NCBI GenBank assembly: GCA_003254925.1
Contig: QANZ01049214.1
Span: forward strand, 224,471-288,470
DNA: 64,000 bases
From: Chamaecrista fasciculata
Taxonomy: Eukaryota; Streptophyta; Magnoliopsida; Fabales; Fabaceae
Reading direction: 5' to 3'
A program made the position numbers and the translations under genes. Within the stretch, counting starts at the first letter, position 1. Each line of letters begins with the position of its first letter. The notes under the pieces are model-generated. The model was not told where the DNA came from. It saw nothing but the letters and a program-made list of their open reading frames with translations, and ran no database searches. Below are positions 35,881 through 46,800 of this stretch, piece by piece.

Positions 35881-37203
35881 CATTTTTTTTATCAACTATA
35901 CCCCTAATTTGATAATACAATTGACTTAAATATAAAACATTAAGAATAAAATTGACTTAAATATAAAATAATAGAGATATTCAAAAAACTTTGAAGGTAC
36001 AACTGAAATTAACCTTATATCTTGGGGTAGCAAGAATACTTTTATATTTAACATTTTTCATATGATGGTAGGAAGAATAGGAAAAATGTTGAGCAGTTTC
36101 ATATGATGGTAGCAGTAGTGGGCTCCAAACATCATCCTGGACTGGTTCATCATCTGCATACTGTCGTTGGCGCATGTTTGAAGGTAGTGGATGATCCAAA
36201 CTTCAACCACTTTGAAGTTTGCTCCTATAGTGAGACCTAGCTGAAAACAGAAAACCAATTCTTCAAGCACGGATTGTTCTGTTTTAAATTTTAATGGCTA
36301 ATTTTATTGACGAATATAATGACATTTGGGTGTGACACGATTGTGAGAATCTTTCCAATCCGATCTAACCTCTTCAATATGATCAACTTCTTCCTTCTCA
36401 AGATACCATTCGACAGTCAATGTGGCATTAGTCCATAAACAAATTTTTAAGTTCGATATTTTGTAAATGCAACTATTGAGAGATTTTTTCATGACAATCA
36501 GATACGTAACATGAGTAGTCAAAATTAATTATGGCCAAACCTTTAAAACCAGAGAAAAAAAAAAAAGAATCATTCGACAGAAGTCTATAATCTTCTTATT
36601 GATTTAAGATGATTCCATACAATACACACACACGAAAAATTGGACAGAAGTCATAATAAACATATGTTCCTTCTTTATGAAATCACTAGTGAAGATTCCA
36701 GATTTCATTGCTAAACAATACATTATACATAGATATTTATCATCAAAATCCTTCCACCCACTTTTCTCATTTTCTTTAATATCCCACATTCCACATTCCT
36801 CTGTACATCACTGAGGAGACACACTACTCACTTTTCTTATTTATGCATGCAGATAAAACTACCGGTAAAGGAAAAGAGAAATTTTTGTATAATTTTCCGT
36901 GTTTGCTGTCAAGTTCTTCAATAAAAACATGTCATGCAAAAATTTTTTACAACTCAATACAACATTACTGCGTCTTTTTTAAAATGTCCTTCAGTATGTT
37001 GTGTTTTTATTATAAAACCAGAGCAAACACCAAAATTTTTTTTTCCCCATACGTCATTTCTGGCTTACCTGAGTTGAGGCTAACCTCGGTATCCCAAATG
37101 TACACATCATTGGCGGGCAGGGATCAGTGGAATACTAAGGGCATTAAACAACCAGTGGGTAAAGAAGCATTCCCATGAAGCCTCCTGCGAATCACGAAAC
37201 ACG
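35881..37203. other. Intergenic, 3' side of PPR gene, with unassigned fragments
   Basis: On the minus strand, 36304-36522 reads ...NATLTVEWYLEKEEVDHIEE then VRSDWKDSHNRVTPKCHYIR and a stop. The stretch 35981-36270 holds other short frames, including FKVVEVWIIHYL inside the inverted 37-base repeat. I recognise none of these. They have no joined structure I can defend, and may be remnants of one decayed gene. The last few hundred bases are probably the PPR 3' UTR. Confidence 0.3.
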
Positions 37204-39657
37204 TTATACCCGTTTCCTTCCAATTCGCTCTAATAACCTGCGTTCTTCATCCTGTGGAATCTGTGGATCAAGGTCCCGGAGATTCTTAATAAAGTTTTCT
37301 GCTTCATCTTGTTGATTGAGCTTACAATAGCAATCAACTATGGAGTTGTAAGTACTCTGGTTGGGCTTACATCCCTGCTTGATCATGTATCGAACTACGC
37401 CAATAGCCTCCACAAACATTGAGTCAGCAGCATAAGTTGCAATGAAAGTATTGTATGTTACAACATCAGGAACAAGCCCGTGGTCTTTCATTTCAGAAAG
37501 TATCCGTGAAGCCTCTCCCATCCTACTGTTTCGGCAATATGCATAAATAACTGTATTGTATGAAATTGTATCAGGCTTGATACCTCTACCCTGAAATTCC
37601 CTCAAGATTTCTTCTGACTTCTGGAAATTTTCAGATCGGCCATACATATACATCAAACTGTTGTAAGTAGTCAAGCTTGGAGTAAATCCACTCTCATACA
37701 TAAAGTTCAAAATCTCATTGGTTTTGGCCAACATCTGCTTTCTCCCATATATTGATAGCATAGCATTGAGAGTAGTAATGTCAGGTGAAATTCCACTTCT
37801 CCGTAACTCCAAAAATGCACGCTCTGTTTCAATCAGGAGGTCACTCTTGCTATTTACTAGAACAAGCGTTTTCAAAAGCACAGCATGCGTTTCAATGGTG
37901 CCAGAGTATATCTGCTCAGCAAAATCATTCATCCTCTCAATCTCCTTAGCGTTGGCATATGCATGAAGCAAAGAAGAGTACGTTAACTCACTAGGTTTAC
38001 ACCGGCCATCCTTCATTTCAGCGAGGACTTTCTCAGACTGTTCCCAAAGCCCTCCTCGAGCCAAGGCTGCTAAAACAGCATTATATGTAGAAAGATCTGG
38101 AGTGACTCCAGCTTCTAGCATTTTCTTATAAACATCCATTGCCTGGTCAAAGGAACCACACCTGCTGTATGCACCTATCAACGTGTTGAAGGTGTTCCTA
38201 TCAGGCACAAATCCAGCTCTCTTCATTTCTTTGAATACCCCTGAAACTTCAGAGTCCATTCCGTTTAGGCCAAACACTGACAAAAGTGTGTTCCAAGTAA
38301 CAATGTCAGGAGAACATTTGCTTGACTTGATCTCTTCGAAAACCTTCATCATATCTGCAAACTTTCCCCTGTTACCGTACATCTTAATAAGGGCATTGAA
38401 AGTGCAAATATTAGGTTTGCATCCCATTGATGTCATTTCTTTAAAAGCTTCCATTGCAAACTCATCTTTTCCAGCCCTCTCAAATCCTGACAAAAGGGTG
38501 GTGTAGGTAAAAACATCAGGTTTAATCCCTTTGTCAATCATTTGGGTCTTTAGCAACGTTGCTTCATGCAACAAACCACCTTTAGCATAAGCAGATATCA
38601 ATGAATTATAAGTTACAGTGCCAGGAGAAAGCCCATTGCTTTCCATCTCTTTCAAAACCTCCATAGCTTCCTTCGGCCGCCTGGACTTACCGTAAACGTC
38701 CAATAATGCATTGTACGTCACCTTGTCAGGTGTGAATCCTGCTAATTTCATCTCCTCAAAAAGCTCTTGAGCTTCTCGATACAAAGAACCGCGCCGACAA
38801 CAACTTATCAGCGTGTTGTATGTGTACAAATCTGGGGCAACCCCATTTATCCTCATACCCTCAACAAGAGCTATAATCTTAGTCCAAGGCATACCCATTT
38901 TCCCATAAACATTCAAAACCACATTATAAGTAATTAAAGTAGGTCTACACCCTTCTTCCTCCATCTTGTTGAATACCACAACAGCCTCCCTATACCTCCC
39001 ATTATTAGCATAAGCAGATATTAAAGAAGTATAAGCATAGACATCCACTTGAACCCCATCTTTTTGCACATAGTGAAGCAACGATGCAGCAGTTGATAAC
39101 CTACCCGATTTACCAAGAAGATTAATCATGACAGCAATAACAGAACCATTCAAAAGCGAGACACAATCTTCCCTATTACGAACCCACTCAAACACACTCA
39201 ACGCCAAGTCGAGTTTATTGTTAAACCCTAAACCCTTAACAATGGCCAAAATATCCGAAGACAGTGAGTCCCCACCAGAATCAAGAAACTGACGCAATGT
39301 TACCTCGAGTAGCTGGGAATCAAAAGAAGGGTCAGTGAGGGTTTGGAGAAGTTGCTGACCTTGAGGTGAAATGCGATGATTGGACCATGGCTTGCCGCGG
39401 TTGGGGTCGAAGGAGCGGATTCGGAAACGGGTTCGAGTGAGATCATCTGGGTGTTGCGAAGAAGTGGGATTCTGATCGAAAAGGTCTTGGAGAAGAGGAG
39501 AAATTGGGGGAGGTTGAGGAGGAGAGGGAGAAGGAGAAGGAGAAGAAGGAAGAGAAGGGGGTGTTGTGGGGTGGAAGGAGTGAGGATGATTGGGAAAGAA
39601 GGGTCTGGAGGGAGGAGGATTGGGGAGAAGAAGAGGTAAAGCGAGCTTGTCAGCCAT
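37204..39657 (-). CDS. P-class pentatricopeptide repeat protein (At5g02860-like)
   Basis: This is an intronless gene for an 817-aa PPR protein. PPR proteins of this class bind organelle RNA in a sequence-dependent way. I chose ATG at 39657 (MADKLALPLLLPNPPPSRPF) because family members start there; the frame stays open for 46 more codons upstream to 39795. Residues 1-90 are Pro/Ser-rich. From about residue 140 to the end there are some 17-18 tandem 35-residue repeats, for example ITYNVVLNVYGKMG, VTYNALLDVYGKSRRPKEAM, VFTYTTLLSGFERAGK, STYNAVLAALARGG and VTYNTFIATYAADSMF. No E, DYW or SMR domain follows; it ends ERRLLERIGRKRV. From memory it is close to full-length colinear with Arabidopsis At5g02860, annotated as putatively chloroplast or mitochondrial. 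Confidence 0.95.
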   Translation of the reverse strand: MADKLALPLLLPNPPPSRPFFPNHPHSFHPTTPPSLPSSPSPSPSPPQPPPISPLLQDLFDQNPTSSQHPDDLTRTRFRIRSFDPNRGKPWSNHRISPQGQQLLQTLTDPSFDSQLLEVTLRQFLDSGGDSLSSDILAIVKGLGFNNKLDLALSVFEWVRNREDCVSLLNGSVIAVMINLLGKSGRLSTAASLLHYVQKDGVQVDVYAYTSLISAYANNGRYREAVVVFNKMEEEGCRPTLITYNVVLNVYGKMGMPWTKIIALVEGMRINGVAPDLYTYNTLISCCRRGSLYREAQELFEEMKLAGFTPDKVTYNALLDVYGKSRRPKEAMEVLKEMESNGLSPGTVTYNSLISAYAKGGLLHEATLLKTQMIDKGIKPDVFTYTTLLSGFERAGKDEFAMEAFKEMTSMGCKPNICTFNALIKMYGNRGKFADMMKVFEEIKSSKCSPDIVTWNTLLSVFGLNGMDSEVSGVFKEMKRAGFVPDRNTFNTLIGAYSRCGSFDQAMDVYKKMLEAGVTPDLSTYNAVLAALARGGLWEQSEKVLAEMKDGRCKPSELTYSSLLHAYANAKEIERMNDFAEQIYSGTIETHAVLLKTLVLVNSKSDLLIETERAFLELRRSGISPDITTLNAMLSIYGRKQMLAKTNEILNFMYESGFTPSLTTYNSLMYMYGRSENFQKSEEILREFQGRGIKPDTISYNTVIYAYCRNSRMGEASRILSEMKDHGLVPDVVTYNTFIATYAADSMFVEAIGVVRYMIKQGCKPNQSTYNSIVDCYCKLNQQDEAENFIKNLRDLDPQIPQDEERRLLERIGRKRV

Positions 39658-39861
39658 GGAAGGAAGGAAGGAAGAAGCGAAGGGAGGAAGGAGAAGTGCT
39701 ATGGCTATGTGAGAGTGAGACAGAGAGAGAGTGAAATCTGTGAATGGGCTTGTCGTCGTCCACGATTTCGTTGCCAAATTGACGATGACAACCAAAGGGT
39801 GAGAAAATTGTGATTTTTTGTTATTCGGTTAAATTAAAAGGCATTTCAGTTTTTATTTAAA
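39658..39861. promoter_or_regulatory. PPR upstream region
   Basis: This short, partly GA/CT-rich leader precedes the PPR start. The mobile element at 39862 starts only about 200 bp upstream of the ATG, so the core promoter is either within these bases or supplied by the element. No TATA box was assigned with confidence. Confidence 0.35.
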
Positions 39862-40446
39862 GGCAAAAGATCCTATGTCGTCCTAATGTTTGCGTTGATT
39901 TTCAGTTANAAAAAAAAAACCCTTCCCTTCCCTAATGTTTGCGGTGATTTTCAGTTATGCTCCTAACGTTTTATTTGTGTCAGTTGTGCCCCCAATATGA
40001 AACGTTAGTTTCAATTATGCCCCCAATTTTACTTGTGTGTCAATTTTTTGTTCTGAATTGAATATGTGGCAAGATGACTGGATAAATAAAACATCCCTGA
40101 TTTATTTTTTATCCACCATGGCATTTCCTACGTGAATTCACATTCTCTAAACCAAAAAATTACTACCCTAAAATTTTGTTGACATCTTCATCTTATCTTC
40201 GCAAGCCTTATACCACGTAGGAAATGTCATGGTGAATAAAAAATAAATCAGGGATGTTTTATTTATCCAGTCATCTTGCCACATATTCAATTTAGAACAA
40301 AAAATTGACACATCAACATTGAGTCAAAATTGGGGGCATAATTGAAACTAATGTTTCACATTGGGGGCACAACTGATACAAATGAAACGTTAGGGGCATA
40401 ACTGAAAGTCACCGCAAACTTTAGGGGCACGAAATAGTCTTTTGCC
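39862..40446. mobile_element. Palindromic Mutator-like MITE, GGCAAAA family, copy 1
   Basis: It starts GGCAAAAGATC and ends GTCTTTTGCC. The 9 bases ttatttaaa occur at 39853-39861 and again at 40447-40455, an exact duplication. Sub-terminal aatgtttgcggtgattttcagttatg is answered by cataactgaaagtcaccgca. The blocks gtgcccccaatatgaaacgt and acattgggggcacaac also pair. The centre is itself a palindrome (atgtggcaagatgactggat/atccagtcatcttgccacat). Size is 585 bp with no coding capacity. One unknown base lies at 39909, probably an assembly problem caused by the hairpin. Copy 2 is at 63316. Confidence 0.9.
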
Positions 40447-40928
40447 TTATTTAAATTATATAGTTAATTTCGTTTTAGGTTTTAAGTTTTTTTTTTCATT
40501 TGTTCTATTTTTTAATAAAAAATATAATTTTATCAAGTTTTTATTGTTATTTTTAAGTGGAACATTTAATTTGAACGATTTTTTAATAACTAAATTGGTA
40601 AAAGGTAAAAATAAATTATTTCTTAACCAACAAGTGTTTGGTGTAGTAGCTAAGCGAGCTACATCTTAGGGAGAGGACCCAAGTTCGATCCCTAGAGTCG
40701 ACATTGTTGGGAGGAGTCTGGCCATTTCGTCTCTGAGCACTTCTAAATGTATTACCAACGAGATGTTTATTATTATACTTATTGTTTATTAGAACAAATA
40801 TTACTTTTACAGATGTAGATGTCACCAACTTCGCTATATATTTGATAGTAGAACATAAATTAGATTTGAAGTTCAAAATAACTACCACTAAGAGGGGGAT
40901 TGAAATCATATCTGAAAAAGAAAAGGAA
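40447..40928. other. Intergenic with tRNA-like SINE fragment
   Basis: AT-rich spacer. The segment 40630 to about 40760 is a likely tRNA-derived SINE, listed separately. No gene is seen. Confidence 0.4.
40630..40760 (+). mobile_element. Probable tRNA-derived SINE (fragment)
   Basis: An A-box-like tttggtgtagtagctaagcg at about 40636 is followed after about 35 bases by a B-box-like ggacccaagttcgatccc at 40675-40692, then a non-tRNA body (ttgttgggaggagtctggcc). The layout matches the head of a plant SINE, but from a different family to the one at 6156. I see no clear A tail and no target-site duplication, so it may be truncated. Confidence 0.6.
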
Positions 40929-41504
40929 AGAGAAAACTAGCAACTCGGTCCCTGAATTTTGGACGCTCTAACTGATAGGTCTTTGAATTTTACGTAGTGT
41001 ACAAGCCGGTCCTTGAATTTTCAAAACGCCATACTAATAGGTCCTTCCATCATATTTGCGTTACAAAAAGCTGACGTGTACATAACGGACGCTAATGTGT
41101 CTCGTCATGTGCTGGTGCTGATGTGTCCCGTTATGTACACGTTAACACCTGTTATCTTCAAAAAAAAAAAAAGTTGTCACGTCATAAAATACCAGCATAT
41201 CAGCATTTCGTCATTGCACTTATAGGTCTCTGACCCATTTTTATTCCATTATTCTCAATTCCCCATCTTTTTCATCATTTTCATTCATTTTAGTCCCAAA
41301 TCCTCAAAATAATATTGTAAAGTGTCTCAAAATAATGAAATATCCTCAAAATAGCGACACGTCAGCACCCATTATCAAATATGACGGAAGGACCTATTAG
41401 TATGACATTTTGAAAAATCAGGGACCGACTTGTACACTACACAAAATTCAGGGACCTATCAATCAGAGCGTCCAAAATTTAGGGACCGAATTGCTAGTTT
41501 TCTC
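40929..41504. mobile_element. Palindromic MITE with GAGAAAAC ends
   Basis: The left end is gagaaaactagcaactcggtcc and the right end is ggaccgaattgctagttttctc. The next blocks also pair: gaattttggacgctctaact/gagcgtccaaaattt, tagtgtacaagccggtcc/gaccgacttgtacacta and taataggtccttccatcata/atgacggaaggacctatta. Total length is 576 bp. It shares its first eight bases with the elements at 8335 and 33685. Flanking A-rich sequence hides any target-site duplication. Confidence 0.8.
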
Positions 41505-43094
41505 AAAAAAGAAATCACCATCAAATAAAAGAGACATAACCAAAATTGAGAAAATCGCCACCAAATAAGGGGTTGAACCAAATTTAAATTTATTTAACTA
41601 AGGAAGACCAAAAAAAAAAGGCAAAGAAAAGCAAGAGAGAGGAGTTGCAAATAAATATACTACAACTTCTCCTTATAGATAAATGAAGGAGAAGAAGCAA
41701 TAGAGATAAGGCCAAAAAGCATTTCATACAAAAGAGAGACTTATTTATAGGCTACACATGGTAAGAAGTTACTCAATATATTTACTTACTACGACATATA
41801 TATAAAAAATTATTTATTTTAATTCTCCATATCAAAATTAACTATAGAAAGAAGACAAAATTATATTTTGAACTAACAATAGAATAAATAAAAAAATGTA
41901 GGAATCAAAATAAAATTTATCCTATAGTTCAAAGGAAATTTTTTTTACCTCTATATATAGTGTTTTTCTTTATTTTATATTCATTTTTTTTACCCAAATT
42001 ATTTTATATTTGTTTACTTAAAACAAAATACCAAATATTTTTCAATTATTTTCTTCGAACATATTGATTGGTTTGAAGAGATATTTTCTTTTTTTAAAAA
42101 ATTAATATTTTCGAAACGTATAATCGTATTCATAACAAGTATAAATAATTTAAAAGATAAAATAAAAATAATAATTTTTTAAAGATGTAAGGTTTATTCA
42201 TTTAATTCTTAGAATAAAAAAACGTGCATCTAGTCCATAACCACAATTGTGGTGGTCGAAAAAGGTGGTTCACACTACAATCCAAATATCTTTGTAATAA
42301 TACAATCCACTTAATAGGATTTTTTATGAGCATATACCACTTGCACCTTCATAATCAACATCGTTTTTTATTTAATTACCAGAAAGAAAATCGTTTTAGA
42401 TTTAGTATAAAAAATTACTCACTGACTGAATAATAAATTTAGATTTAAATTATTGTAAAAAAATATGTCCACCATTTAATACTTCAAGTATAATTGTCCC
42501 TCATAACATATAGACGCCCCGAGAATGATTAAAATGCAAAATTTTATTTGAGAAGCTGCCGGCATAAAGAATTAATTAACTTTAACAAAATATTTATGTG
42601 AACAAAAAAAATATTAATCATAATCATCATTTTATTACATAATTGACATACAAGCCTTCTTCTATTTTAAAAGAGAAACTTTTATTGCATATTAGTTTAT
42701 TATGGATTAGATTGAGAAAGTGAGAAATTTTCACTCTGAAAGAATTAAAAGTTTTTACAAATCTTCCATAAAAAAAACGTTTTTACAAATCGAAAAGTTC
42801 AATTTACTTTTAAAAGAAATTTCAGTAGGTTAAAATTTTATTGTAGTCCTAAAATTATAGAGTAAATTTCTTTTCAATCCTTACACCTTTTTTTTTTACT
42901 TAATTTTAATCCTTAAAATTTTTCATTTGTTCTATCATTAATTTAAAATATAATTGTATCTATTTTTTTCGATTAAATCATGGATATCCCTCGTCTATCC
43001 GTGTAACGGTTTAGGCGAAGACTAATCTCATTCGGCCTTAAAGACAAAACAGTTAAAGTCCTCCCATCAATGTGGACTCTAGAAATCATTAGGC
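41505..43094. other. AT-rich intergenic spacer
   Basis: No gene, RNA or well-formed mobile element is recognised. A partial tgtagtcctaaaattatag arm near 42844 suggests a decayed fold-back remnant. Confidence 0.4.
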
Positions 43095-43615
43095 CAAATA
43101 TTCAAATTGATCATAAATATAAGTTTTTAAGTTTATTTTCGTCTTGAATGTTTCAAGATGTTCAAATTGATAATGTTATCATCTAGTTTCATTTTGGTTT
43201 TAAATTATTAAATATAGTCATATATCTCTCATTTCAAGTTTGAACGTGACGAGTCTAAAGTTATATGTTGTTTTTAACAAGCACTTTTTCTATCCAATTA
43301 GTATTGTCACCAAACGAGGTCAAATATAATCCTTAGAGTGTGCCGCTCATTTCATGATCAAGCAAATAAAATTTGGTTGTATATCTCTTGTTTCAAGTTT
43401 GATTTGACCTCACTTGTTGACGGTCCTAATTGCATAGAAAAAGTGTTTGTCATGTAACTCTAGATTCGTCACATTTGAATTTAAAACTAGAGAGATACGA
43501 CCATCTTCAGTAATTTGGGACCAAAAGGAAAGTAAATGGCAATATTCAGGATTGATCTGAATATTTTAAAATATTTAGGATCAAAATGAATTTAAGTACA
43601 TACATTTAGGACCAA
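43095..43615. repeat. Dispersed repeat related to 15640-16270
   Basis: It contains catatatctctcatttcaagttt, gtgacgagtctaaagttatatg and an inverted counterpart (atgtaactctagattcgtcaca, gaaaactagagagatacgacc-like). Outer blocks tcatttttggtttt/ccaaaaggaaagt and aattgatcat/aggatcaaaat also pair. It is probably a decayed element with palindromic layout. It ends about 250 bp upstream of the isocitrate dehydrogenase start. Confidence 0.45.
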
Positions 43616-43862
43616 TTTGAGCAGCTCACCAAAAAAATTTAAGAACTGAACTAAAAAAGTTCCACAAAAATGAGTTGCTTTGGAATTTCAGGCAGACTGA
43701 AGACAAAGCCATCGCATATTCGTGCTTGGATCAGCCGGGCAAGACGGCAAGAAGGAGATACATAAACGGTGGATCATCTTCTTCTTCCATCACTGTCGCT
43801 GCTTGTTTTCTGTTTTCATCTCCACTTTTGCTTCTCACTACAAGAAAATTGCAGTAACAAGA

Positions 43863-46800
43863 ATGGCGTATGGGAAGATAAAGGTGGACAACCCCATCGT
43901 TGAGATGGACGGTAACGGATTCTGTCCTTTCACTCTTACACTTTTTCTCGGTTTCTACGTGTGATCACTGATGGGCTTCGTACTAAATCAAAGAATACAT
44001 GCTTCTCAAATTTCAATTCATTATTGGGAATTGAGTTCTGATGCGATTTTGATGCACGAGATCCTTTTTGGGTAGGCCTCATTAGTATGAAGCTAGTATT
44101 TTGAACTGAAAAGGTACCGAAATGTGTGGAGGTTTTGTTTTAAGTTTGAATACCTGAATGTAGTTGAAGGGCTTAATGAGAGTTTTAGATCCATGAGACT
44201 CATTTGCGAGTAAACATGCAATTTTGTTCTTGAAAGATATACATGTTAATTACTCAATCCAAAGTATAATTTACACACTTTAATCCTTAAAAACCTTGAG
44301 AGCAATACAAAACGGCCCTTTAAGAATAGACAAACTTATAAGGATAAAAGAACTAAGATGTATTGGTTTCATGACTTAATTTCATGTTAATTACTCAATC
44401 CAAAGTATAATTTACACACTTTTCATTACTTAAATTCTTAATTTGTGTATCTTTTAGGAACCAATTTATATGTTTACTTATCATTTGCTTATTATAGATA
44501 TAGATGTTGGTCATTACTAACATTGAGCTTGTTATCATTGTATTGTTGTAGTTGAATAGGTACAGAGAAAACATCACTATGTTCCGTTTTCTTCATGTGA
44601 TTAAGCTTTCTTGTTTGCCTATGTAGGAGATGAAATGACGAGAGTAATTTGGAAAATGATTAAGGATAAGGTAGTCATGTCTTGCATCATCTTCATGAAA
44701 CAGTGCAGCTATGTTCTTTAACTTGAACTTATAAGCATTTTCCTTCTTTTCCATTCTCTTTGCAGCTTATTTTCCCTTATCTAGAGCTAGATATCAAGTA
44801 TTTTGACCTTGGCCTTCCTCATCGTGATGCTACTAACGATAGAGTTACGATTGAAAGTGCTGAAGCTACTCTCAAGTATGTACTCTCACTTCGTCTTGTA
44901 GATTTCGTTGCATATTTTCACTGAGTAAAATGTCATTTGACTGTTGTGACTTGTGGTCAGTGTCACTTTTGTCCGCTCTGTCTTCAATGTTTGTTGATTT
45001 GTTTATGCTTATTGTGTCTGGACTCGTTCATGATTTTGGTGGCAAGAAAATTAGTGTTACATGAATTATCTGTTCTGTTTTATGGGCAGTTTTAACATAG
45101 TGAGTTTATTTATCTCTATGTATTTAATTTAAAGGTAATTAGTTAGCGATTTTGTCTGCACTAGAGAGAAAGGATGATGAAAAGTTAATGTCACTTGGGC
45201 TGAAGAGCAATTAGTTCCTCTGAGATTAGCTACATCCTGCTTATATCTTGCCTTACCACAATAATTTGCAGTTAGAAAGCAAGTTACTAGGAAATACCAG
45301 CTATGCCATAGTCACAAAATTGATGTAATTGTTAAGCCGTGAGGTGAAGATGCTTTGTCTAAAGCTTCATCTGGTATTTATTGAGGTTAAAGTAAAGTCA
45401 AATAAGGTACTTTAGTTATGCCTGACAGTGAGTGCATGGAAGAAAACTGGTTGTTTGAACTGGAAACAAGTAAGATGAGATGGATTGAAAGAATGCCAAG
45501 AACGGATGAATGGCTCTGTATAGACTCGAAAGAGGATGGTAGTTACTGAAAATATTAATTAGAACTGAGTTAATTTGAGTTTCACATGTTATCTTTTCAA
45601 ATTCTTTGGAGAATATGCCAGCTATCTTAATTCCTGTTTGTGCAAAATAAACTTATCTCCCTGTTGAAGCCTTCTAAATCACCTCAGATTTTCTTATTTT
45701 TCTTTCCAGGTATAATGTGGCGATCAAATGTGCAACTATAACTCCGGGTATTTGTGATTGGCCGATTGGGAATGAAGCATGTTTTTCCATTATCATAACA
45801 ATTTTTTTTGGGATCATGCACTAGTTGCAAATTGATTACAAATAAACTTCTCATGTTTCATAGATGAGGCTCGTGTCAAAGAGTTTAACTTAAAACAAAT
45901 GTGGAAGAGTCCAAATGGGACTATTCGGAACATTTTAAATGGTAATCAAACTTTCTAATTGTTCTTTTAATCATCCAATTTGTTCTGAATTCTTTTAGCT
46001 TACTCCCAGGGTACCACTTGATTTTTGTGGCCACAGGTACAGTTTTTAGAGAGCCAATTATTTGTAGAAACATCCCTCGTCTTGTTTCAGGTTAATAAAG
46101 TCTTAAAACTTATTTGTTAGATATGTAAATTTTACTATATGGTAGCAAGTGGTTAATTCTATCTGTCTATCTTTAAGGCTGGACAAAGCCCATATGTATT
46201 GGAAGGCATGCCTTTGGGGATCAGTACCGAGCAACTGATACAGTAATAAAAGGGCAGGGAAAGCTAAAGTTAGTGTTTGGTAAATTCTGGTTCTATTAAA
46301 ACAATTTCTCAAGATTCTAGTAGTTGCAATTATGATGAACTTGCCAAATAGCTGAATCAATCCCTTAATAGATTAGTATCTCATGAAGTATTGCACTTTT
46401 ACAGTACCCAATGGACATGATGAAATTAAAGAGCTGGAGGTCTATGAATTTACTGGTGCTGGAGGCATAGCTTTGTCCATGTATAACACTGATGAGGTTT
46501 GCATTTCGGTGATGCTTGTTCTTATTTTTGTCTAAGAAAGAATTTGGAAATTCATTGGCTATAACTATGATATGTTTGGTCTGGAAACAGTCGATTCGAG
46601 CTTTTGCTGAGGCTTCAATGAATATCGCTTACCAGAAAAGATGGCCACTTTATTTAAGCACTAAAAATACGATTCTCAAGAAATATGATGGAAGGTATGC
46701 TGGTATTTTGTGGTCCATTGTCATTGATATTTTATTACTCATGAACTCTAAGTGAGATATTAGTGAAATTTTAGATAATTAAAGCTATTCAGTCAAACCT

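Noticed and set aside
36843..37178. 111-codon plus-strand frame downstream of the PPR gene
   Set aside because: Composition is biased by A/T runs, no motif is recognised, and it overlaps the expected PPR 3' UTR.
38183..38506. 107-codon plus-strand frame
   Set aside because: It is antisense to the PPR repeats and is produced by their periodic codon pattern.
39658..39795. Upstream start of the PPR protein giving 863 aa
   Set aside because: The extra 46 residues have no family support; MADKLALP at 39657 matches the known start of the closest family members.
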